From positions 1-64,000 of the forward strand of contig JAJOJF010000031.1 in NCBI GenBank assembly GCA_021208885.1: a stretch of 64,000 nt of DNA, written 5' to 3'. This DNA comes from Burkholderiaceae bacterium (GTDB taxonomy: Bacteria; Pseudomonadota; Gammaproteobacteria; Burkholderiales; Burkholderiaceae_B). A program made the position numbers and the translations under genes. Under the pieces are notes generated by a model. It worked only from the letters and a program-made list of their open reading frames with translations. It was not told where the DNA came from and did no database searches. Below, piece by piece: positions 44,953 through 54,698 of this stretch (its first letter is position 1; every line of letters begins with the position of its first letter).

Positions 44953-46041
44953 TTAGTTTGTGCCCTTGCGTTGAAGATAGCGTTGGATGCCGGTCGTGTA
45001 AGGCGACTGTTGTTCATATTTGCGAACTAACACGGTGAAGCTATCAATCAGCTCTGGACCGTTGCCACCAACGCGCTTGACTTTTTCGTTATAGGCATTG
45101 ACGATTTGATCGCGTGTGGCTTCTTGCCAGCGTTGTGCTTCGGCCGGATCGAGCGGTACTACTTCGATCTGCGACTTCAGCAAAGTCTCAACTGCCTTGT
45201 CGACTTCCTTGCTTTGTTCATCAATGTAGAACATGAGTGCTTCTTGAGCTGACTCGGTGAAGATTTTTTGCAGTTCAGGAGAAAACGAGTTCCAGCGGTT
45301 CAGGTTAATCCCCGTCATCACAGTCGCGAAAATTCCCATATCAGCAGCTGGTGAAAGATACTTAACCATGTCGTGTAAGCCGTCCATCACACCTTGCTCA
45401 AAGGGAGTCGTTGAGATGGCATCCACACCACCGCGCGACATCAAGTCAATCGCATCGGTGTAGGGCACGGTCACTGCGGTAGCGCCCAGTATGGTGAAAG
45501 CCTGGCCAGGTCCAAGCAGAGTGCGGATACGCATGCCTTTGAGGTCGTCGGCCGTCTGGACTTTCTTCATGCTCCAAAGAACGTTTTCGGCTGCTGGCAG
45601 GGTTAGCAGAAGGTGAACATTGTTCTTTTTGAACTCTTCCTGTACGGCCGGGGTGTTTTGATACCACTCGGCAAAGGCCATGCTAGCGGCACCTGGATTC
45701 GTTGTGATGAACGGCAAGGTGATGTCGGACACCGGATACTCACGGGGATTAAAGGCTGCAGGTACTGAGAAACCCATATCAACTACGCCTCGGCTAATTC
45801 CCGGAAAAACATCCGTGGCTTTTAGCAATGCGCTGCCATAGAACCATTCAAAAGTAACTTTGCCATTCGTTTTTTTGGTGATCTGGTCTGTGTAGAACTG
45901 CTGCACACGACTAAAAAGCGACGTAGAGGGGTAGTTCGATGCCACTTTTAGTGTCATTGCATCAAACGCATAAGATAAGGACGGCACGGCAAATGCTGAC
46001 GCGCTTACCGCGAGCGCTGCAAGGAATTGACGTTTTTTCAT
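44953..46041 (-). CDS. TRAP transporter substrate-binding protein (DctP), island system
   Basis: A 362-residue periplasmic binding protein with signal MKKRQFLAALAVSASAFAVP ending near SLSYA. The DctP fold is seen in VASNYPSTSLFSRVQQFY, FEWFYGSALLKATDVFPGI and LLGPGQAFTILGATAVTVPY. An arginine at the usual carboxylate-binding position (GMRIRTLLG) supports an acid ligand. The substrate is presumably handled by the amidase, CoA-transferase and dehydrogenase genes around it. Confidence 0.91.
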   Translation of the reverse strand: MKKRQFLAALAVSASAFAVPSLSYAFDAMTLKVASNYPSTSLFSRVQQFYTDQITKKTNGKVTFEWFYGSALLKATDVFPGISRGVVDMGFSVPAAFNPREYPVSDITLPFITTNPGAASMAFAEWYQNTPAVQEEFKKNNVHLLLTLPAAENVLWSMKKVQTADDLKGMRIRTLLGPGQAFTILGATAVTVPYTDAIDLMSRGGVDAISTTPFEQGVMDGLHDMVKYLSPAADMGIFATVMTGINLNRWNSFSPELQKIFTESAQEALMFYIDEQSKEVDKAVETLLKSQIEVVPLDPAEAQRWQEATRDQIVNAYNEKVKRVGGNGPELIDSFTVLVRKYEQQSPYTTGIQRYLQRKGTN

Positions 46042-46105
46042 TCTCGATCTCCTTTGTTTACTGCTTGGTGGTTAATCGCACATTGAGGCGTAGGTCCTGC
46101 TTTCG

Positions 46106-47458
46106 TCAAGAAGTTGTTTCAGGCAATCTGGGTTCCCGCATATGAAAATCCGTGACGCTTTGGTAGGCTGCACCCACATCGAAAAGCAAGTCTTCGTTAC
46201 CCCAGCTAGATGCAAGTTGCATGGATAGAGGCAGGCCTTCTGATGAAAAACCGCAGGGCATCGCCATGCTCGGGATTCCTGCAGCAGCAAAAGCGCACGT
46301 GAATCGAGGTATTGAGCGAATTGCGTTGCCGAACTGAAGATCTGCTGCCGTGGGTGCGGGCATCGCAATAGTCGGTGTCAATATGACATCGACGTCCATA
46401 AAAACGCTGGTTAATGTGTGACGCCATTGTTCAACCCAGCGCAGCGCTTGGGCATATTCCCAACCACTGACCTTGGCGCCAATGTCAAACCGTATTTTCA
46501 GGTCGTCGCCAAATGCTTCGGGGTTGCTTGCAAGACGTTCGCGATACAAATTAAATGCGTCAGCCAGGATGATCCTGAATGCGAGCATCTCTTGCGCTTG
46601 TTCGACGCCATCTAGATTAATGGGAATCAGCTGAGCACCTAGTGAAGCAAGTTCCGCGCTCGCACGACCAACCGCAGCTTTGACCTCAGGCGTGATGTCA
46701 TCGAAGAAGAAGTTTTTTGGAATACCGATTCGCAACCCGCGAATATCGCCCCAGTCGGTGGGCAGCATGGGGGTGGCGTAGTGCTCACTGCAAGGGTCTT
46801 GTGGATCATGTTGTGCGATGGCGTAAAAAACCCTTGCCACGTCTTGCACGCGCCTAGCCAGCGGCCCTAGTGTGTCAAACTTGGCGCTGACGGCGATTGT
46901 GCCCTGGTTCGAGACCCGTCCGCTTGTGGGCCGCAGGCCACACACACCGTTAAACGCAGCAGGTATGCGGATTGAACCCGCTGTGTCACTTCCGATAGAA
47001 GCCTGACACATGTTGCTCGCAACACTGGCGCCTGATCCGCCACTAGAGCCACCAGCAATGTGAGCCAGGTTCCAGGGATTCCTGACGGGTCCATAGTGTT
47101 TGCTCTGGCTCGTAGGGCCAAACACAAGTTCGTGCAAGTTCGCCTTGCCAACGAGGATAGCTCCTTGCTCCAGCAAACGATCTACAACAAACGCATTGCG
47201 CTCTGGGTAGCGATTCGCGTAGAGAGGAGAGGCTGCGGTGGTGGGTGCGCCGACCCAATCGATGTTGTCCTTGATGGATATGGTCATGCCAGCCAACACG
47301 CCGTCGTAGATTCCTTTGACAGCATGGTCATCAAGCACACTTGCTCGCTCAATTGCCATCGCCTTGTTCGGAGAAAACAGAGCGTTAAGCGAGCTATTCC
47401 AATGCTCGATGTTGGCAAATGCGACGTCAACATTGCGGCTAGCCAGTGCTTGCATCAT
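46106..47458 (-). CDS. Amidase signature-family hydrolase
   Basis: An amidase of about 450 residues with the Ser-cisSer-Lys triad: Lys63 in SIKDN, the cis-serine in GGSSGGSG (about residues 136-143) and nucleophile Ser162 in GSDTAGSIR. It cleaves an amide to acid plus ammonia; the substrate is not predictable. The start is taken at one of two adjacent ATGs (47458 or 47455) after GGAG. It sits between the binding protein and the glutaredoxin-DinB gene, on the same strand. Confidence 0.9.
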   Translation of the reverse strand: MMQALASRNVDVAFANIEHWNSSLNALFSPNKAMAIERASVLDDHAVKGIYDGVLAGMTISIKDNIDWVGAPTTAASPLYANRYPERNAFVVDRLLEQGAILVGKANLHELVFGPTSQSKHYGPVRNPWNLAHIAGGSSGGSGASVASNMCQASIGSDTAGSIRIPAAFNGVCGLRPTSGRVSNQGTIAVSAKFDTLGPLARRVQDVARVFYAIAQHDPQDPCSEHYATPMLPTDWGDIRGLRIGIPKNFFFDDITPEVKAAVGRASAELASLGAQLIPINLDGVEQAQEMLAFRIILADAFNLYRERLASNPEAFGDDLKIRFDIGAKVSGWEYAQALRWVEQWRHTLTSVFMDVDVILTPTIAMPAPTAADLQFGNAIRSIPRFTCAFAAAGIPSMAMPCGFSSEGLPLSMQLASSWGNEDLLFDVGAAYQSVTDFHMREPRLPETTS

Positions 47459-47484
47459 TGCTCCAGTGTTACGCAATTGGGTCT

Positions 47485-48267
47485 TTAGCTAATCTTTTCG
47501 TCATCCCATACCTTTTCCGGCATGGGTAGGCCTTCAAATGTCGCCTGCGGCAACGGGTTGTCCGGTGCAATTGACATTCCCTCAAGCACCCACATCAATT
47601 GGCGGGCATGTTGACCGCTGTGCCATGTAGTGCGTTCAAAAAATTGGTGCTGGGTTTGATCGCCGTAATACACATTGGCCTTCGCATTCCAGTCATAAGA
47701 GCGGTTGGCATTGAACCAGTCTGATAGCCGTTTGTTCACGTGCGCGGCGTAGTCCAGGATGTCTTGGCGGCTGTTTCGATCTGGTGCAGGGAATCTGTTG
47801 TAAGAATCAAATGTCAGCGCAATGCCTTCTTTTTCCTCGATAAAAGCGTCGACATTATTGAAGATGTGATAAGTCAGGTCGGTGTAGCTGCGCGGGCGAT
47901 TTGGCAACAAGTTGTGCAACGCATCATCGGGAATTTGCCGGAAGAAACGTTCCGAGCCTGCAAGAATTGCTTGCAGTCGACGATGCAGCTCAGCGACCGG
48001 AAGCACTGAGAGATTAACGCCCTTGACACCAACTAACTCTGCGACATCCTTGAGCACTTGGCCGTTGGCGTAACGATCTCCCTTGGTTACTATCGGTACC
48101 TGACGAAGCCCGAATGCAGCAAGCTCTTTGAAAGCATCAGCATCTGCAAGAACATTGCGGGATTCAAATTCAATGCCGTTTCTTGTCAAGAACTCTTTGG
48201 TGCGCAAACAGCTAGTGCAGCCCGGTTGCCAGTAAACACGTACAACATCGTGAGCGGCTTGTTGCAT
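47485..48267 (-). CDS. Glutaredoxin-DinB domain fusion
   Basis: A 260-residue protein with an N-terminal glutaredoxin domain (active site CTSC at 17-20, then RQVPIVTKGD with the cis-proline) and a C-terminal DinB/YfiT-type four-helix domain. The metal ligands of the latter are likely His134, His216 and His220 (TYHIFNN and WHSGQHARQL). DinB-fold enzymes include thiol-dependent transferases and isomerases, so a glutaredoxin may supply or bind the thiol. It starts the minus arm, divergent from the LysR gene. The exact reaction is unknown. Confidence 0.85.
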   Translation of the reverse strand: MQQAAHDVVRVYWQPGCTSCLRTKEFLTRNGIEFESRNVLADADAFKELAAFGLRQVPIVTKGDRYANGQVLKDVAELVGVKGVNLSVLPVAELHRRLQAILAGSERFFRQIPDDALHNLLPNRPRSYTDLTYHIFNNVDAFIEEKEGIALTFDSYNRFPAPDRNSRQDILDYAAHVNKRLSDWFNANRSYDWNAKANVYYGDQTQHQFFERTTWHSGQHARQLMWVLEGMSIAPDNPLPQATFEGLPMPEKVWDDEKIS

Positions 48268-48434
48268 TGTTTGTCTCCTGATGGTTTTAAATGCCTGTAC
48301 GATCAGACTGTCGTGTAAGCTTTTGTTAATTGCATCGATTAGTTTTATCTTCTGACAGATCGCCTCATACAGGAACTATTTTTTTGCGAGGGTGTCATCG
48401 CATTTGGCGAGGACAAACCAACCTGGACCATCAG

Positions 48435-49376
48435 ATGCCTAAACTCGATCCGTTATCTCTGAAGCTCTTTGTCAGCGTGATTGAATCAAGCTCGATCACA
48501 GCAGCGGCCAGCATGCACCACATTGCAGCGACCGCGGTCAGCAAGCGGATAAGCGATTTGGAGCACCTGTTTGGCACTACTTTGTTGCAGCGAACAAATC
48601 GCGGCGTGCACCCGACTGATGCAGGCAAGGCGCTTGTGTCGTTGGCTCGAAGGGCATTAAACGAGTTCGATTCAATTCAGATCGCCATGCAGGACTATTG
48701 TGATGGCGGTGTTGGTCTAGTGACGTTGTGCGCAAGCACATCGGCGATGTCGCAGTTTTTGTCGAGAGATATTGCTGACTTTCTGGTGCAAAGCCCTGGA
48801 ATCAAAGTGTCGGTTGATGAGCAGCCTAGCGAGCTGGCGGTTCGTATGGTTGCCGACAATGCGGTGCAAATTGGGGTTTATGCCAATGTGGCTGAAACGC
48901 ACGGGCTCAACACACAGCTCTACAGTGAAGATCACTTGGTATTGGTGTGTCACCCGTCCCATCCATTGGCCATGCGAGACCGAGTCTCTTTCCAGGATAC
49001 ATTGGTCTATGACTATGTCGGATGGTATTCGGGCAGTGCCATCAACAAACAACTCGACACGGCAGCGAGAATGTCTCACTGTAACTGGCAAGTCCGGGCA
49101 AGGGTCAACAGTTTTGACGCGCTAGCCCAAATGGTGGCTGCACAAATTGGTATTGGAATCTTGCCTGAGGATGTCGCCCGGCAAAGGGTGCTCGCATATC
49201 CTTTGAAGATCTGTTACCTCTCAGATGCTTGGGCGATACGACAATTTCACTTGGCCATCCGGGCAGATCAGGCTTTGCCAGATCCCGCTTTGCGGCTACA
49301 TAACTATCTGCTGCGTGCGCATAACAATAGCAAGCCAAATGATCCGGTGCCCGACATGCTCATGTCGATGCATTAG
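48435..49376 (+). CDS. LysR-family transcriptional regulator
   Basis: A 313-residue regulator with an N-terminal helix-turn-helix, LKLFVSVIESSSITAAASMHH, cut here, then AVSKRISDLEHLFGTTLLQR, and a C-terminal effector domain. It sits at the centre of the catabolic island, divergent from the glutaredoxin-DinB gene across 167 bases and upstream of the plus arm. LysR proteins usually activate a divergent neighbour in response to a pathway compound. The ATG at 48435 gives the standard N-terminus. Confidence 0.9.
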   Translation: MPKLDPLSLKLFVSVIESSSITAAASMHHIAATAVSKRISDLEHLFGTTLLQRTNRGVHPTDAGKALVSLARRALNEFDSIQIAMQDYCDGGVGLVTLCASTSAMSQFLSRDIADFLVQSPGIKVSVDEQPSELAVRMVADNAVQIGVYANVAETHGLNTQLYSEDHLVLVCHPSHPLAMRDRVSFQDTLVYDYVGWYSGSAINKQLDTAARMSHCNWQVRARVNSFDALAQMVAAQIGIGILPEDVARQRVLAYPLKICYLSDAWAIRQFHLAIRADQALPDPALRLHNYLLRAHNNSKPNDPVPDMLMSMH

Positions 49377-49566
49377 CGTTGAAAGCCAGGGTTTCGATTG
49401 GCCCGTTAAAGACCAACATCAATTCGCGGATTCCTTTTTATTTGACGTTACCGCATTTTGATGTCAATATTTGTCCGGACAAAGCAACAAATAGATCAAA
49501 GTGCTGAAGATCAACAAGGTTGCAAGAACCTAATAAACCCGGTCTGTGTGAATTCAAGGAGGCAGC

Positions 49567-50061
49567 ATGCAAGCCATTCAGGTGGGAGAAAAGCGCTATC
49601 GCGCCGATTACGGAAGGTATCTCGAAGAGTTCGAGATAGGTGCAGTTTATGAACACAGGCCCGGCCGAACAATCACAGAAGTTGACAACATACATTTCTC
49701 GCTGCTGACCATGAATCAGCATCCAATGCACTGCGACACCCCATTTGCCGAGCAAAGCCAGTTTGGCAAGCCGCTTGTATGCAGCCCGTTGACCTTGGCA
49801 GTGGTCGTTGGGCTGTCGGTCAATGACATAAGCGCCAAGGCAATCGCCAACCTCGGTTGGAAGGAAATCAACCTGATTGCGCCAGTTTTTCCTGGTGATA
49901 CGCTTTACGCCGAATCAGAAGTTCTGGAGGTCCGTGAATCAAAGAGCGACCCTTCGCGTGGCATCGTAACCGTCAAAACAAAAGGGTTTAACCAAGATGG
50001 CGTTGAAGTACTGAACTTCATCCGTTCAGCCCTCATTCCTAAACGACCGCAGGCGCAGTAA
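49567..50061 (+). CDS. MaoC-family dehydratase
   Basis: A 164-residue hot-dog-fold protein with the (R)-specific enoyl-CoA hydratase region TITEVDNIHFSLLTMNQHPMH, broken here, and DTPFAEQSQFGKPLV. The catalytic Asp/His pair is probably Asp in TEVDN and His in NQHPMH. Relatives hydrate crotonyl-, mesaconyl- or similar CoA esters. AAGGAGG is upstream of the ATG. It opens the plus arm and precedes the MmgE/PrpD gene by 46 bases. Confidence 0.88.
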   Translation: MQAIQVGEKRYRADYGRYLEEFEIGAVYEHRPGRTITEVDNIHFSLLTMNQHPMHCDTPFAEQSQFGKPLVCSPLTLAVVVGLSVNDISAKAIANLGWKEINLIAPVFPGDTLYAESEVLEVRESKSDPSRGIVTVKTKGFNQDGVEVLNFIRSALIPKRPQAQ

Positions 50062-50107
50062 GTCCGCGCTGTAGAACTGCACAACCCCACAAGTAAAAGG
50101 AAATCAC

Positions 50108-51517
50108 ATGGCGGCTCAACCAGAATCTATCGCAGTGACGCGACATGACGTGTCACGCCAAATCGCCAGCTTCGCAGCCGGTTTTGATGCCAGCTCCATT
50201 CCTCGCGAAGTGTTCGAGCGTGCGAAACACTTGATCCTCGACTCGATTGGCATTGCCTTCGCGTCAGGCGGTTATGATTTTGCGGCCAAGGCACTCGCAG
50301 GTGTCTGCGCACTCGATAGCGGCGCTGGCAAGACTGCTGTTATTGGGCACAACGAAAGACTCGATTTGCGTAATGCCATCCTGATGAATGGCATTCTTGT
50401 GCACGGCTTGGATTTCGATGACACCCATGCCAAAGGAGTTATTCACGCAACCGCCTCGGTCTTGCCGACGGTATTGGGCGTCGCAGCAGCACAAGCCAAG
50501 TCAGGCAAAGAGTTGCTGACTGCTTATGTGCTTGGCATCGAGTTGGCGACACGGCTTGGCGCGGTCGCCAAAGGCGGGTTTCATCAACTTGGCTTTCATC
50601 CGACTGGCTTGGTAGGAACTTTTGGCTGCGCCATGGCCGCCGCTTGGTTGATGGGAGCCAACACACAGCAATGTCAAGACGCCCTTGGCCTTTCTCTATC
50701 AACAGCAGCCGGTTCACTTGAGTTTCTCGAGGATGGCGCATGGAACAAACGTATGCATCCAGGCTGGGCAGGGGCGGCAGCTGTCACCAGCGCAACGTTA
50801 GCGATGAATGGCTATCGCGGCACAAGTCGGCCAATTGAGGGACGATTTGGACTGTTTAACAGTTATCTGGGCGAGCGCTGGGGGTTTGACATCGATCTCG
50901 CCACAGAGAACCTGGGTAATGCTTGGGAAGTGCTAGCGGTATCAGTCAAGCCTCTGCCAGCCTGCCACTTCACGCATGCTGCAGTAGATGCCGCGATTCG
51001 TTTGCACCAGCAAGGATTAAGAAAGGAAGACATTGAAAGCATCCATGTTCTCGTGCCCTACGAGGTGATCAAAACGGTTTGTGAACCGCTTGAATCCAAA
51101 CGCCGTCCGGCCAATTCGTATGAAGCTCAGTTCAGCATTCCTTACTTGGTGGCTACAGGCTTGCTCAAAGGTCGCATGACGCTCGAGGAACTAGAAGACC
51201 AGGCGCTTTCAGATCCAGAAGTCCTCAAGTTATGCAAGATCACAAACTATGCGGCCGATCCGGATACAGCATTCCCGAAGTATTACGACGGCGAAGTGAT
51301 TGTGCACCTGAAAAACGGCAAGGTATTGCGCGAGCGCGAAGCAATTAATCGTGGGGCTGTTGACCGTCCGCTGACATCGGACGACATCAAACAAAAGTTT
51401 TACGACAACATGGCACTTCGGGTCACACCTCAACGAGCTGAACAAGTTGAGCGAGCAGTGCTCGATCTCGATGGCAGTACAGCTAATGAGCTAGCTCGAA
51501 TTCTTGGCCAGGCCTAG
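50108..51517 (+). CDS. MmgE/PrpD-family protein
   Basis: A 469-residue protein with the MmgE/PrpD signatures ILDSIGIAFASGG, GLDFDDTHAKGVIHATASVLP (partly), and KPLPACHFTHAAVDAAIRL. The family contains 2-methylcitrate dehydratase and cis-aconitate decarboxylase, so a dehydratase or decarboxylase acting on a branched di- or tricarboxylic acid is possible. It lies between MaoC and acyl-CoA dehydrogenase genes in one direction. Confidence 0.9.
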   Translation: MAAQPESIAVTRHDVSRQIASFAAGFDASSIPREVFERAKHLILDSIGIAFASGGYDFAAKALAGVCALDSGAGKTAVIGHNERLDLRNAILMNGILVHGLDFDDTHAKGVIHATASVLPTVLGVAAAQAKSGKELLTAYVLGIELATRLGAVAKGGFHQLGFHPTGLVGTFGCAMAAAWLMGANTQQCQDALGLSLSTAAGSLEFLEDGAWNKRMHPGWAGAAAVTSATLAMNGYRGTSRPIEGRFGLFNSYLGERWGFDIDLATENLGNAWEVLAVSVKPLPACHFTHAAVDAAIRLHQQGLRKEDIESIHVLVPYEVIKTVCEPLESKRRPANSYEAQFSIPYLVATGLLKGRMTLEELEDQALSDPEVLKLCKITNYAADPDTAFPKYYDGEVIVHLKNGKVLREREAINRGAVDRPLTSDDIKQKFYDNMALRVTPQRAEQVERAVLDLDGSTANELARILGQA

Positions 51518-51555
51518 AAATTGAATTGATAAAGTTAACGACAGAGGCAGGAAAT

Positions 51556-52713
51556 ATGCAAAACCTTCACGACGATAGCGATGAGCGCTTGATTCTGGAC
51601 AGTGTCGATAGATTTTTGGCCCAGGAAGTGGCGCCTGTGGCCTGGCAGCTTGAGCACGACGATGTGTACCCCGCAGATATTGTTGAGCGGATGAAAGAAA
51701 TGGGACTGTTTGGGTGCCTGATCGATCCCGAGTATGGTGGCTTAGGTCTTTCAACATCGACCTACGTCAAGATTATCGAGCGCATGTCCAAGGTATGGAT
51801 GTCGATTTCTGGGATCATCAATTCACACTTGATTATGGCAGTATGCGTGCAGCGCTTTGGTACCGAAGAACAAAAACGGGAATTTCTGCCCCGGTTTGCA
51901 ACCGGTGAGTTACGCGGGGGTATTGCGTTGACTGAGCCTGATTGCGGTACCGACTTGCAAGCAATTCGAACCGTGGCCAAGAAAGACGGCGATAACTATG
52001 TTGTCAATGGCACCAAGATGTGGATCAGCAATGGCATTGAAGGCAACTGTTTTGCACTGCTGGTCAAGACCGACCCGCAGGCTTCCCCGCGCCACAAAGG
52101 AATGAGCCTTTTTATCGCTGAGAAAGGCCCGGGCTTTGAGGTTAGTCGCAAGTTAGAAAAGCTCGGCTACAAAGGCATCGATTCAGCCGAGTTGGTATTT
52201 CAGGACTACAGAGTTGCCGCTGACCGTCTAATCGGTGGGGCAGAGGGTCGCGGCTTGCAGATGATTCTTGGTGGCCTTGAGCTAGGCCGCATTAATGTGG
52301 CCGCTCGAGGTGTTGGACTAGCGCAGGCGGCGCTTGATGAGTCCGTCAAATATGCACAAATACGCAAGACTTTTGGCAAACCGATCGCGGAACACCAGGC
52401 GATTCAACTAAAACTTGGTGACATGGCCACTCGCGCCGAAGCATCAAGACTTCTGACCCAACGAGCTGCTGAGGCGTTTGATCGCGGTGAGCGGTGCGAT
52501 ATGGAAGCTGGCATGGCCAAGTTGTTTGCTACGGAGTCAGCCGTGGAAAACAGTATTGAGGCCATGCGCATTCACGGTGGCTATGGCTATTCAAAAGAGT
52601 ACCTGGTCGAGCGTTTCTATCGTGATGCACCGCTACTTGTGATTGGCGAGGGCACCAATGAGCTGCAACGAATCATCATCGCCAAGCAGTTGATTGAGAG
52701 GAATCCTGCATGA
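51556..52713 (+). CDS. Acyl-CoA dehydrogenase
   Basis: A 385-residue flavoenzyme. It has ALTEPDCGTDLQAIRTVA at the substrate/FAD site, GLAQAALDESVKYAQIRKTFGKPI-type helices and the C-terminal MRIHGGYGYSKEYLVERFYRD, with catalytic Glu in GEGTNELQR. The start at 51556 follows AGGA. Its position with CoA-transferase, MaoC and PrpD genes suggests desaturation of the CoA ester formed by the transferase. Confidence 0.94.
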   Translation: MQNLHDDSDERLILDSVDRFLAQEVAPVAWQLEHDDVYPADIVERMKEMGLFGCLIDPEYGGLGLSTSTYVKIIERMSKVWMSISGIINSHLIMAVCVQRFGTEEQKREFLPRFATGELRGGIALTEPDCGTDLQAIRTVAKKDGDNYVVNGTKMWISNGIEGNCFALLVKTDPQASPRHKGMSLFIAEKGPGFEVSRKLEKLGYKGIDSAELVFQDYRVAADRLIGGAEGRGLQMILGGLELGRINVAARGVGLAQAALDESVKYAQIRKTFGKPIAEHQAIQLKLGDMATRAEASRLLTQRAAEAFDRGERCDMEAGMAKLFATESAVENSIEAMRIHGGYGYSKEYLVERFYRDAPLLVIGEGTNELQRIIIAKQLIERNPA

Positions 52714-53904
52714 ACTCGGCGCTGCCCCTGGCTGGCTTAAAAATATTGGCGATTGAGCAGTATGGTGCCGGCCCGTTTGGCACACAACATTTGGCCGATT
52801 TAGGTGCTGAGGTCATCAAGATAGAGAACCCTCACGAGGGCGGCGAAGTCGGCCGATTTGTGGGGCCGCATTTTTTTGGTGACAGAAATAGCCATTTCTA
52901 CCAGGCATTTAATCGCAATAAAAAGAGCATGTGTCTGGATCTCAAGAGTCCTGATGGTCAGAGCACATTACGCGAACTTGTAAAGACGGTAGATGCAGTT
53001 TTTGACAATCTTCGAGGTGATTTGCCAGCAAAGCTTGGTTTGACTTATGACGATCTAAAAGACGTCAATGTAAGGCTGGTTTGTGCCCATTTGTCGGCCT
53101 ACGGACGACAGGGCCCCAGAGCAGCTTGGCCAGGGTACGACTATCTCATGCAGGCAGAAGCGGGATATTTGTCACTCACAGGTGAACCTGATGGGCCGCC
53201 AGCCAGATTTGGTTTGTCTATTATTGATTTGATGACAGGTACAACTGCTGCGCTGGCACTCGTGTCCGCTGTGCTTGGTGCCAGAGCCACAGGCAAAGGC
53301 CGTGATATCGATGTCAGTCTGTATGACGTGGCTATGCATAATCTTGCCTATGTCGCTACCTGGTATCTGAATGGCCATCACACCACCAAGCGGTTGCCTC
53401 GGTCTGCGCATCCATCGCTCGTGCCGAGCCAGCTTTACAAAACCGAGGACGGCTGGATCTTCATCATGTGCAACAAGGAGAAGTTCTGGCCTATTCTGGC
53501 GCGTGAACTGGGCCACCCAGAGTTGGCTGATGATCCCGAGTTTCGTACGTTTGCGGATCGTTTAAAAAACAAGCAACGATTTGATGAAGTGCTCGAATCG
53601 ATTTTGCGCAAAACCAACCGATCAATGGATGTCGGGGTTTGAGGGCAAAGTTCCGGCCGCTCCGGTTTATGATGTGGCTCAAGCTCTTGATAACCCGTTT
53701 TTCAGGGATCGTGAGGGTGTGGTCGCCGCCCAGGCTGACAACGGTGAGCGCTATCTCGGTGTTGCATCTCCTTTTCGGTGCCCGGGAGTCGAGCTCCCCC
53801 AAAACGCCGCGCCAGCGCTGGGGGCGCACACACTGGAGGTCCTGCGAGACGCTGGTTTGACAGAGGAGCAAATTCACTACCTTCACGTAAACAAGGTCGT
53901 ATGA
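52710..53904 (+). pseudogene. CaiB/BaiF family CoA-transferase, frameshifted
   Basis: The frame from the ATG at 52710 (overlapping the dehydrogenase stop) gives a CaiB/BaiF N-terminal part with LKILAIEQYGAGPFGTQHL, SMCLDLKSPDGQ and VFDNLRGDLPAKLGL, but stops at 53642 after 310 residues. The expected C-terminus, QWMSGFEGKVPAAPVYDV and onward, continues in the +1 frame to 53904. One extra A in the AAAA tract at 53610-53613 explains the shift: with three A residues the reading is continuous for about 397 residues, the family norm. It may be a pseudogene, a slipping gene or a sequencing error. Confidence 0.85.
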
Positions 53905-54668
53905 GTTCAACGTCGCCAATGCGAGGTTCATCCACGCCTCGCTATATACAGCTGGCCAGTACCTTGTACGAAGAGATTCGCGCAAGTCGCTATCCAGTTG
54001 GCTCGCTACTGCCCACTGAGCATGAGTTGTGCGAACAGTTTGGCGTTTCGCGGTTTACCGTTCGTGAAGCCATCAAAATGCTGGTTCGTCAGGGAATGGT
54101 GACCCGCCAGCCTGGTGTTGGGTCACGCGTGCAGGCAACAGTGCCCGTCAGTCAGTATGTGCAAACCATGTCTGGCATCTCTGACTTGTCTCAGTATGCC
54201 TTTGACACTTCGCTTGAGGTGATCAGTCATCGTGTACAGCCAATTGATGCGCAGACAGCCAAAGGACTTGGGGCAAGTGAGGGTGAGACGTGGCTGTGTA
54301 TCGAGGGGTTGCGCTATGCGCAGGGCCAAAGCTTGCCGATGGCACACACGACGGTTTTTGTGGCGCCACGTTTCAGGTCTTTGTCTTTGCCTGGCACGAC
54401 TTTGTCCGAACCTCTGTATACCTATATTGAACAGCAATATGGTGCTCGCGTTGCGCGCGTCGATCAGGACATCAGAGCTGTTTCGCTAGGGCGCGCTTCG
54501 AGTCAGGCGCTCGGTGTGCCGTTACGCAGCCCAGGTCTCTGGCTAAAGCGCGACTATCTCGATGAGCGCGGCGAATTGTTGGAACAAGCCATCAATATCC
54601 ATCCCAGCAACCGGTTTACCTATCACGAGTCGTTTACGCGCGATTATCTGGTGGGCGACAAGCGATAG
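53901..54668 (+). CDS. GntR-family regulator (HutC/UTRA type)
   Basis: A 255-residue repressor with winged helix LYEEIRASRYPVGSLLPTEHELCEQFGVSRFTVREAIKML (recognised in parts) and a UTRA ligand domain including YAQGQSLPMAHTTVFVAP. The ATG at 53901 overlaps the CoA-transferase stop as ATGA. It probably controls the plus arm or a nearby transporter in response to a small acid. A dyad at 54699-54739, just downstream, could be an operator for the next gene. Confidence 0.88.
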   Translation: MSSTSPMRGSSTPRYIQLASTLYEEIRASRYPVGSLLPTEHELCEQFGVSRFTVREAIKMLVRQGMVTRQPGVGSRVQATVPVSQYVQTMSGISDLSQYAFDTSLEVISHRVQPIDAQTAKGLGASEGETWLCIEGLRYAQGQSLPMAHTTVFVAPRFRSLSLPGTTLSEPLYTYIEQQYGARVARVDQDIRAVSLGRASSQALGVPLRSPGLWLKRDYLDERGELLEQAINIHPSNRFTYHESFTRDYLVGDKR

Positions 54669-54698
54669 TGTCGGGCTTGGTCTCGCAATTCCTGCCAA

